From Mycobacterium sp. SMC-4 (GTDB lineage: Bacteria > Actinomycetota > Actinomycetes > Mycobacteriales > Mycobacteriaceae), in NCBI RefSeq assembly GCF_025263265.1, contig NZ_CP079869.1, forward strand, positions 3,472,001 to 3,536,000: DNA of 64,000 bases. Reading direction: 5' to 3'. The notes beneath the pieces were generated by a model. It saw only the letters and a list, made by a program, of their open reading frames with translations. It made no database searches and was not told where the DNA came from. Below are positions 58,031-64,000 of the stretch, one piece after another (within the stretch, counting starts at the first letter, position 1; each line of letters begins with the position of its first letter). Both the position numbers and the translations under genes were made by a program.

Positions 58031-60034
58031 CTACCCCAGCATTTCGGGCCACTGGGCGTGCTCGTCGAGCAGATGCGCGGCCAAGAACGCCAGAACCACC
58101 TGATACCAGAGTTTGGCGTGCTGCGGGTTGAGCACCCAATGGTTCTCCGACGGGAAATACAGGAACCGGTGTTCGGTGCTGCCGTCTTCGGCAGCGGGCA
58201 GCCCTGATGCGCTGAGCAGCTCGTACCACAGTCGCAGCGCCTCCCCGATCGGCACTCGGTAGTCCTTGTCGCCGTGGATCACCAGCATCGGAGTGGCGAT
58301 GTCGGAGACGAAGTGGTGTGGCGAGTTCGCGGCAGCCATTTCCGGGGTCATCTCCCGCGCCCACCAGTAGGCGCCGTCGGTGGTGGCACCGAACTGGTCG
58401 AGGGCCCACAGGCTGGCGTGGGTGACGATGGCACTGAAACGGTCGGTATGCCCGGCAATCCAATTGGCCAGATAGCCGCCGAACGATCCGCCCATCGCCG
58501 CGGTCCGGCTCGCGTCGACGCGCGGATGCGCGCAGGCACCGTCGGTGGCGGTCATCACATCCGTGTACGGCGCGCCACCCCATGCGCCCCAACCACGTTG
58601 GATGAACTGCTGGCCGTAACCGGTCGACAGCGCCGGGTCCGGCAGCAGAACCGAGTAGCCGGCCGCGACCATCACCCACGGATTCCACCGCCAGTGCCAG
58701 GCATTCCAGCTGGCCAACGGCCCGCCGTGAATCCACACCAGCAGCGGCGCCGGTCCGTCGCCGTGGGGCAGCGCCAGCCAGGACCGCACGTTCTGCCCGT
58801 CGGACGTCGTGGCCGTGACATCCTCCACGGTTCCCGGCAGATCAGGCGGATCGACGCAAGGCAACACCGTCACCGCGCCGTCGGGGTCGATCCGCACCGG
58901 GTGCGGTGGCGCCGTGTAGGAGCTGCGCAGCGCGTAGAGAACGCCTGCGGGCGCGGCCTTCACGTCCGTGTAGGTGAAGTCGTCGGCGACCAGCCGCCGT
59001 ACCGCGCCGGAGGACGGATCGACGACGAAGACCGGTCCCCGCCCGTTGTCGTCGGCGGTCACGATCAGCGACGAGCCGTCATCAGCCCAGGTCACCGACG
59101 TGGGCCACCGGTCCCAGTCACCGGTCAACTCGGTGGGTTGCCCATCGAAGTGCTTCAGCCACAACGTGATCCGCGGGGCCGATGTAGGGGTCGAGAGTGT
59201 CTCGCGGGTGTAGGCGATCGACTTCCCGTCGGGCGCGATTGCCGGTGCTGCGAGATCGGCGTCCGGGTCGTCGACCACCGTGACCCGGTGGCCAGTGTCG
59301 AGATCGATCCGCACCAGGATGGTGCGTTGTGCTGCGCCCGGCCCGGGCCGGCGCCACGTCGTGACCAGGAAGCTGCCGTCACGGCTGACGTCGACATCGG
59401 CCTCCCGCACGGCGTCACCCGGAGTCGGGGTCAGGTCCAAGGGATCTTCCCCGTCGACCAGTTTGAACAAGTGCGCGCGGCCCGGACCGAGATCGTGGTC
59501 CCAGTAACGCACCGGGTAGCCACTGTGCAGCACCGCAGAGACCTTGTTGTCCTTGCGCAAGGTGCGCAAGCGCCGGTCGTCCTCGACGGTGCCGGTCGCG
59601 GCCAGTATCGCCGCGCCCACCACCGTGGTGGTCGTGGCGCGCGCGGTGAGTACGGAATCCACACCGGCAGGCAAGGTCAGCACCTCGGTGGCTTCACCAC
59701 CGTCGGCCGGAAGTCGCCACAGCGACCGTGGCGGGCTGTCGTCGTCTGGGACCGGACGCACCGCGAGGAACAACATGTCGTTGTCGACAGTGAGCTCGGG
59801 TGCCGATTCGCCCTTGGGACCGTGCGTGATTCGTCGGGCCGGCTGCTGGCCCGCCGGGTCGAGCTCCCAGATGGCGCCGACGAACTCAGTGCGCTTGTCG
59901 TTGAGCTGGGACACCGTGGTGAGCACGCGGGAACCATCGGGTGACACCGCCAGCCCAGACACCCGGGGCAGCGCAAGGAAGGTGTCGATGTCGTGGAATG
60001 GGGTCACGCCGAGGCCTTTCACAGCAGCAGACAT
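58031..60034 (-). CDS. S9 family (prolyl oligopeptidase-type) serine peptidase
   Basis: A 667-residue peptidase with an N-terminal beta-propeller (about 1-410; repeated SPDG and blade-like motifs) and a C-terminal alpha/beta-hydrolase domain. Catalytic Ser is in MGGSFGGYLAN (about 514), Asp in HGDKDYRVP (about 589) and His in ENHWVLN (about 631). No signal peptide is seen, so it is probably cytoplasmic and acts on short peptides or acyl-peptides. ATG 60034 is preferred over GTG 60070 because the conserved domain follows directly, although the Shine-Dalgarno is weak. It is divergent from amt. Confidence 0.92.
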   Translation of the reverse strand: MSAAVKGLGVTPFHDIDTFLALPRVSGLAVSPDGSRVLTTVSQLNDKRTEFVGAIWELDPAGQQPARRITHGPKGESAPELTVDNDMLFLAVRPVPDDDSPPRSLWRLPADGGEATEVLTLPAGVDSVLTARATTTTVVGAAILAATGTVEDDRRLRTLRKDNKVSAVLHSGYPVRYWDHDLGPGRAHLFKLVDGEDPLDLTPTPGDAVREADVDVSRDGSFLVTTWRRPGPGAAQRTILVRIDLDTGHRVTVVDDPDADLAAPAIAPDGKSIAYTRETLSTPTSAPRITLWLKHFDGQPTELTGDWDRWPTSVTWADDGSSLIVTADDNGRGPVFVVDPSSGAVRRLVADDFTYTDVKAAPAGVLYALRSSYTAPPHPVRIDPDGAVTVLPCVDPPDLPGTVEDVTATTSDGQNVRSWLALPHGDGPAPLLVWIHGGPLASWNAWHWRWNPWVMVAAGYSVLLPDPALSTGYGQQFIQRGWGAWGGAPYTDVMTATDGACAHPRVDASRTAAMGGSFGGYLANWIAGHTDRFSAIVTHASLWALDQFGATTDGAYWWAREMTPEMAAANSPHHFVSDIATPMLVIHGDKDYRVPIGEALRLWYELLSASGLPAAEDGSTEHRFLYFPSENHWVLNPQHAKLWYQVVLAFLAAHLLDEHAQWPEMLG

Positions 60035-60144
60035 ACGGATTTCGTAACACACTGCCTGACGGGACTTCACGCGAAATTAACGCGCCTTGACCGATGGGAC
60101 ACATTCACCCCGTTAGCGTCATGGCTCGTACACCATCAGTACCT

Positions 60145-60175
60145 CGAGAACACTACGAATAAACCTGTGTTCTCG
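60145..60175. promoter_or_regulatory. Inverted repeat in the amt leader
   Basis: CGAGAACAC (60145-60153) and GTGTTCTCG (60167-60175) are perfect inverted copies with a 13-nt AT-rich spacer, ending 35 bp before the amt TTG. It could be a regulator operator or an mRNA hairpin near the ribosome-binding site. Confidence 0.5.
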
Positions 60176-60210
60176 GGAAGCCACCCCACACAGACCCGGC
60201 GGAGGTCCCC

Positions 60211-61542
60211 TTGACACCTGAAGTGGAGGACGCGATCGCGTCCATGGCGGCAGTCAACAACGAATTCTTCTACTGGATGTCCATCGCGCTGATGATGCTC
60301 ATTCACGCGGGTTTCCTGGCCTACGAGATCGGCGCATCCCGTTCGAAGAACGTTCTGGCCACCGCGATGAAGAACCTGTTGGCCTTCGCCACCATCGTGG
60401 CCTCGTTCTATTTCGTCGGCTGGTTCCTGTACAACGCGATGCCCACCGGATTCATCGAGTTCAACGATGCGGCCAAGGCTGCGCTGCCCTGGAGCGAGAA
60501 CATGGGCCCGAACACCGATGACCCCGCCAGCGGCATCTTCTGGGGCGCGTTCGCCCTGTTCGCGGCCACCACCGGCTCCATCATGTCGGGTGCGGTGCTG
60601 GAGCGGATCCGGACCAGTGGCTTCCTGGTCCTGACGGTGTTCGTCGGTTCGGTGTTGTGGATCATCGGAGCTTCCTGGGGCTGGCACGGCGCCGGTTGGA
60701 TGCTGACCGAGCTCGGGTTCCATGACGTCGGCGCGGCCGGCTGCGTGCACATGATCGCCGGCTTCGCCGCGCTGGGGATTCTGATCAACCTCGGTCCACG
60801 GATAGGCCGGTTCCTGCCCGACGGCACACCGGTGACGATCCGACCGCACAATCTGCCGTTGACCATGCTCGGACTGTTCCTGATCTTCACCGGGTTCTTC
60901 GGCTTCCTGATGGGCTGTGTGATCTATGGCCCGGGCGGCTACGCCACCATCTACGGAAGCCCGACGACGTTGAGCGCCTTCGCGTTCAACACCCTGATGG
61001 GCCTGGTGGGCGGCATCATCGGCGCCTACGTGATGTCGCGGGGTGAGCCGTTCTGGACCATTTCGGGCGGTCTGGCCGGCGTGATCTCGGTCGCGGCGGG
61101 GCTGGACCTGTACCACCCAGCGCTGACGTTCGTCATCGCACTGGTGGGTGGCGGCCTGATCCCCTACATCGGCAAACTGCTCGACAAGATGAAGATCGAC
61201 GACGTCGTCGGAGCCGTCGCAGTGCACGGCGGCATGGGTTTCTACTCGCTGGTCATGGCCGGGATCTTCCTGGCCGGATACCCGAACACCGATGGCAACC
61301 CGTCGATTTCGTTCTGGGGTCAGCTGGTCGGTGCGCTGACCTTCGCCGCGTTGGGCTTCGTACCGGCTTATCTGCTGTCATTGTTGCTGAAAAAGGCAGG
61401 GCTGCTGCGCATTCCGCCTGAGGTGGAAGAACAAGGCTTGGACCTGTCCGAGGTCCCGGCCACCCCGTACCCGGAGGGCATCCCGGTGACCGCGATGAGG
61501 GTCAACGGATCCGTCCTGGTCGTCACCGAGGAGGTCAAGTAG
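60211..61542 (+). CDS. amt: Ammonium transporter (Amt)
   Basis: Trimeric ammonium channel of 443 residues with about eleven membrane segments. Amt landmarks include DAAGCVHM-like AGCVHMIAGFAALGILINLGPRIGRF, the twin-His pore regions, FNTLMGLVGGIIGAYVMSRGEP and AVHGGMGFYSL; the first 20 residues place the N terminus outside without a clear cleaved signal. The cytoplasmic C-terminal tail is longer than usual (about 55 residues). The start is TTG at 60211 with GGAGG 5 bp upstream, which is convincing. The stop abuts the ATG of a small membrane protein gene. Use of ammonium under nitrogen limitation fits the neighbouring amine-oxidising operon. Confidence 0.95.
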   Translation: MTPEVEDAIASMAAVNNEFFYWMSIALMMLIHAGFLAYEIGASRSKNVLATAMKNLLAFATIVASFYFVGWFLYNAMPTGFIEFNDAAKAALPWSENMGPNTDDPASGIFWGAFALFAATTGSIMSGAVLERIRTSGFLVLTVFVGSVLWIIGASWGWHGAGWMLTELGFHDVGAAGCVHMIAGFAALGILINLGPRIGRFLPDGTPVTIRPHNLPLTMLGLFLIFTGFFGFLMGCVIYGPGGYATIYGSPTTLSAFAFNTLMGLVGGIIGAYVMSRGEPFWTISGGLAGVISVAAGLDLYHPALTFVIALVGGGLIPYIGKLLDKMKIDDVVGAVAVHGGMGFYSLVMAGIFLAGYPNTDGNPSISFWGQLVGALTFAALGFVPAYLLSLLLKKAGLLRIPPEVEEQGLDLSEVPATPYPEGIPVTAMRVNGSVLVVTEEVK

Positions 61543-61761
61543 ATGTTTAGTCCCATCACCAGCTATGACGAACCCGGCGTGGTGTTCACCTTCGGCGCCA
61601 ACAGCGTCGGCGCCTGGTTGTTCTTTGTCCTGGCCGTGGTGCTCTTCGTTGGATTCTTCGTCCGGATGATCCAGCACGAGAACCACGCCTACAGGTCGAT
61701 CATCGAGCACACCCCAGTGGAGAAGGGCCCAGCCGCCGAAGGGGAACCGCCGGTCTACTGA
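61543..61761 (+). CDS. Small single-pass membrane protein coupled to amt
   Basis: Not a recognised family. A 72-residue protein with one strong membrane helix (WLFFVLAVVLFVGFFVRM, about 25-42) and a cytoplasmic tail (HENHAYRSIIEHTPVEKGPA). Its ATG follows the amt stop with no gap. This tight coupling suggests an accessory or regulatory subunit of the Amt channel; no glnK (PII) gene accompanies amt here. Confidence 0.8.
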   Translation: MFSPITSYDEPGVVFTFGANSVGAWLFFVLAVVLFVGFFVRMIQHENHAYRSIIEHTPVEKGPAAEGEPPVY

Positions 61762-61774
61762 GTCCCGTTCCTGC

Positions 61775-61828
61775 CGAGCAGACGCAAAATCCCCCAGATT
61801 CCACTCTGGGGGATTTTGCGTCTGCTCG
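61775..61828. terminator. Bidirectional terminator, perfect 24-bp stem
   Basis: Arms 61775-61798 and 61805-61828 are exact inverted copies (core CGAGCAGACGCAAAATCCCC), with a 6-nt loop. It lies between two convergent transcription units and should stop both. The same outer arm sequence appears at 17966-17974 and 18015-18023. Confidence 0.85.
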
Positions 61829-61834
61829 CGCGGG

Positions 61835-62812
61835 TCAGCCCGCTTTACGAAGCCAGGCCACCGCGCGGTCACGGTAGCCGATGATGCCTTTGTAGTCGGC
61901 CATGTCGTCGGGCAGCTCGGCAAGCACCGCCGCCGCGCGCCGACGCCACGGTTCGACGGTGGCCAGGTCGGCGAATGGGAGCATGTAGCTGCGGATCAGA
62001 AAACAGATCGATCCGGATTCCGGCAACCGGATCAGATGCTGCACCTCCACACGCAGATGCACCAGTCGTCCGAACTGCTCGTCGGAGACCCCCTGGATCA
62101 TCATCCGGTCCGGGCCCCATTCGTGATACAGCTCGGTTGAAACATCCAGGCGCCGACCGATGGTCAGCGTCCAGTTGGTGCGCCGGTAGATCTGGTCGGG
62201 CTGCAGCCGCATCAGGAACTCGCGGGCCCGGGTGATCACCCCGGTTTGGCGCAGCCTCGGGACCGGACCGTGGATCTCCAGGAATGTCATGCCCACGTCG
62301 AAGCCGAATGACCAGTCCGCTGCGAAGGTGACCACGCCGGCGTCGCCGAACAGATCGCCGTCGCGCTGGTCGAGCAGCACGATGTCCTCCTGGACCTGAC
62401 CGGCGATGTAGGCCAGTGGTTCACAGGGCAGAGTCGCGTCATCGCCGACGACGAAATCCTGTATTACGCAGCGTCGTTCGTTGCGCCAGCGCCAACCCCG
62501 GTCGTGCCGCTGTAGTGACATGGTGTCCGGATAGGTGACGGCCAGCTCCTGCATCAAGGTCAGCATCGCGTCCCAACACGCGGGACGCATGTGCGGCAGG
62601 ACCGCATATCTGGACGGGTCGGCGGCCAGAATGGCGGCCCGCTCGTCCAGTTCGGACTCGTACTCACTGTCGATGTCGACGATTCGTTCTCCCCAACGCC
62701 CGGCCGGTGTGTGCACCGGTGAACCCGCGGGCTCCACATTGGTGGAGTACCGGTATTCGTCGCCGGCGAACGGGAAAGGGAACGTCGCGATCAGATCGGC
62801 TGCCGAGATCAC
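61835..62812 (-). CDS. Heme-dependent oxidative N-demethylase (DUF3445)
   Basis: A 325-residue protein of the DUF3445/HODM family, the haem-containing subunit of secondary-amine oxygenases such as dimethylamine monooxygenase, which release formaldehyde and a primary amine. Family features include FPFPFAGDEYRYSTNVEP near the start, the VLPHMRPACWDAML region, FAADWSFGFDVGMTFLEIHGPVP and RRTNWTLTIGRRLD. Its start overlaps the reductase gene as ATGA, and a DmmA subunit gene lies upstream, completing a Dmm-type operon. Whether the substrate is dimethylamine itself is inference from family and context. Confidence 0.9.
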   Translation of the reverse strand: MISAADLIATFPFPFAGDEYRYSTNVEPAGSPVHTPAGRWGERIVDIDSEYESELDERAAILAADPSRYAVLPHMRPACWDAMLTLMQELAVTYPDTMSLQRHDRGWRWRNERRCVIQDFVVGDDATLPCEPLAYIAGQVQEDIVLLDQRDGDLFGDAGVVTFAADWSFGFDVGMTFLEIHGPVPRLRQTGVITRAREFLMRLQPDQIYRRTNWTLTIGRRLDVSTELYHEWGPDRMMIQGVSDEQFGRLVHLRVEVQHLIRLPESGSICFLIRSYMLPFADLATVEPWRRRAAAVLAELPDDMADYKGIIGYRDRAVAWLRKAG

Positions 62813-63762
62813 AGGTCCAACTCCAGACTTTGGTTCGCAGCCCGCGAAACACAGGCCATCATCGAATCGCCGGCGTTTTTCTCATCATCGGACAGGAACA
62901 GGTCACGGTGGGTGACCGTGCCGCCCGACACCGGGATCCGGCATTCCCCGCACACCCCCTGGCGGCACAGGTTGGGCACGTCGATGCCGCGACTTTCCAG
63001 CGCCTCCAGCAGCGAGACTCCCGATTCGACGGTGAACATCTCCGCGGTGGACGACAGGCGTACGGTGAACGGCTCCCCGGGGTCCAGTGCCGCGGACCCG
63101 AAGTGTTCGAGATGAATCCGGCTGCCCGGCCACCCCAGCTCGGTGGCGGTGGTCACGACGAAGTCGATGAACGCTGCGGGGCCGCAGATGTAGAGGTGGG
63201 TGCCCAGCGGCTGATCGGCCAGGCCCGCCGCCAGCTCGGCGACGAACGCCGCGCGTTGGGTGTGGATCGCGGCGTGCTCGGTGAGTTCGCCAACCACGTC
63301 GGCGTAGGCGCCGCGGCCCGGCCGGTGCAGGTAGAACAGACGCGCATCGCGCCCCCACAACCGGGCGCCGCGCAGATGCGACACCATCGGTGTGATGCCG
63401 ATGCCCGCCGCCACCAGCAGGTGCCGACGCGCGCGCAGCACCGGCGCGAACGCGCTGCGGGGTGGGCGGGCGAGCACAGTGTCCCCGACCGCGAGCTCGT
63501 CGTGGATCCAGCGGGAGCCGCTCGGTTCATCCTGTGGCTTGTCGGCGCGCAACACCGAGATGACATACGCCGCGGGCGTGATTGCGTCCCCGGTCAACGA
63601 GTAGGCGTTGACCGGGCCGCCGCGGCCCCCACACTCGACGACGAGATGGCTGCCCGGGGTGAATGAGGGCAGCGGCGCTCCGCCCGGCCGGGTCAGTGTG
63701 AGAGTCCGGACAGCAGGGATCGAATCGTCGATTCCGGCGACGGTCAGCTTCAGGGAGGTCAT
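62809..63762 (-). CDS. Ferredoxin-fused oxidoreductase of the amine demethylase
   Basis: A 317-residue PDR/VanB-type reductase: FAD/FMN-binding beta-barrel (about 1-100; NAYSLTGD), NAD(P)-binding domain (about 105-215; AAGIGITPMVSHLR, YICGPAAFIDFV) and a C-terminal plant-type 2Fe-2S ferredoxin domain with CRQGVCGEC and the distal Cys in MMACVSRA. It passes electrons from NAD(P)H to the haem subunit. Start and stop overlap its neighbours by 4 bp (ATGA at both ends), so all three subunits are co-translated. Confidence 0.92.
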   Translation of the reverse strand: MTSLKLTVAGIDDSIPAVRTLTLTRPGGAPLPSFTPGSHLVVECGGRGGPVNAYSLTGDAITPAAYVISVLRADKPQDEPSGSRWIHDELAVGDTVLARPPRSAFAPVLRARRHLLVAAGIGITPMVSHLRGARLWGRDARLFYLHRPGRGAYADVVGELTEHAAIHTQRAAFVAELAAGLADQPLGTHLYICGPAAFIDFVVTTATELGWPGSRIHLEHFGSAALDPGEPFTVRLSSTAEMFTVESGVSLLEALESRGIDVPNLCRQGVCGECRIPVSGGTVTHRDLFLSDDEKNAGDSMMACVSRAANQSLELDL

Positions 63763-64000
63763 GACGCGGCCTGCTGTTCGGCATCGACCTGGTACCCGAG
63801 GTGCGCTCCCTTGCGGCGGGAAACATGGTAGTGGACAACCAGATTGCGTTCACATCCGGAGCAGGCCACGACGTCCTCCAGGCCCACGGCGGCGGTGGTG
63901 ACGGTGCGGCAGTGCACGCAGTGCACCGCGCGCACATCGATGCGGGTGGACGCCACCGTGATCTCGTCATCGGCGACACCGGCGGCCAGAGCCAGCGCGC
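63759..64000 (-). CDS. dmmA: Dimethylamine monooxygenase subunit DmmA (N terminus outside window)
   Basis: C-terminal 79-80 residues of a DmmA family protein; the open frame continues past base 64000 (visible start ALALAAGVADDEITVASTRI). It has a zinc-ribbon-like pair CVHC and CSGC and the conserved tail VVHYHVSRRKGAHLGYQVD typical of DmmA. A GTG at 63956 is internal. It would be a non-haem accessory subunit of the amine demethylase, overlapping the reductase gene by 4 bp. Confidence 0.85.
   Translation of the reverse strand, partial: ALALAAGVADDEITVASTRIDVRAVHCVHCRTVTTAAVGLEDVVACSGCERNLVVHYHVSRRKGAHLGYQVDAEQQAAS

Noticed and set aside
58274..59944. 556-codon open frame on the plus strand
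   Set aside because: Antisense to the S9 peptidase and rich in Arg/His/Gly, typical of a shadow.
60035..60210. GlnR-type box upstream of amt
   Set aside because: GTAAC is present but no GAAAC half-site at the right spacing was found.

Overview
The window is a 64 kb stretch of high-GC actinobacterial chromosome. It is almost certainly from a Mycolicibacterium or Mycobacterium species, probably a rapid grower. From about 15.4 kb onward the gene order follows, as I recall it, the M. tuberculosis Rv2404c to Rv2449c block: lepA, PemK-like, CBS, RNase Z-like, transglutaminase / alpha-E / ATP-grasp, rpsT, holA, comEC, comEA, degV, octT, gpgP, rsfS, nadD, VWA, MoxR, proA, rbsK, nadE, proB, obg, rpmA, rplU, rne, ndk, DUF4233, folC, valS and a saccharopine-dehydrogenase-like gene. 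The methylglucose-lipopolysaccharide genes gpgP and octT and a 13E12-type HNH gene support a mycobacterium.

Region 1 (1-14.8 kb) is accessory. It holds the end of a TetR regulator, a PknH-sensor-type lipoprotein, and a tight minus-strand operon of five genes: a fully reducing type I polyketide synthase (KS-AT-DH-ER-KR-ACP), a KS-AT protein whose AT has lost both catalytic residues and which has no ACP, a 24-residue leucine-rich-repeat protein, a stand-alone adenylate-forming ligase, and an MIO enzyme of the aromatic amino acid ammonia-lyase/aminomutase family. The likely logic is amino acid to arylacrylate or beta-amino acid, adenylation, then polyketide extension. I do not recognise this gene set as a described pathway, and it is the best candidate here for a new system.

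Region 2 (14.7-27.3 kb) is housekeeping: lepA (with no canonical start codon), a PemK-like protein, a GNAT enzyme, a CBS protein, an RNase Z-like hydrolase, the ATP-grasp / alpha-E / transglutaminase operon, rpsT, and a comEA-comEC-holA operon. Region 3 (27.4-30.2 kb) is a small plus-strand insertion: a membrane protein and two acyl-CoA dehydrogenases. Region 4 (30.2-37.9 kb) is one long minus-strand run from proA through MoxR/VWA, nadD, rsfS, gpgP, octT and degV to an SDR gene, with most junctions overlapping or within about 20 bp.

Region 5 (38-45.1 kb) holds rbsK, an enoyl-CoA hydratase, glutamine-dependent nadE, a cysteine hydrolase, a class II-like sirtuin, an unknown protein and a 13E12/DUF222 HNH gene. 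Region 6 (45.2-60 kb) is proB-obg-rpmA-rplU, rne with its long leader, ndk-DUF4233-folC-valS in order on the minus strand, a saccharopine-dehydrogenase-like protein and an S9 peptidase. Region 7 (60.1-64 kb) concerns nitrogen: an Amt ammonium transporter with a co-encoded 72-residue membrane peptide, facing a minus-strand dimethylamine N-demethylase operon across a perfect 24-bp terminator stem. The last gene, dmmA, runs off the window.
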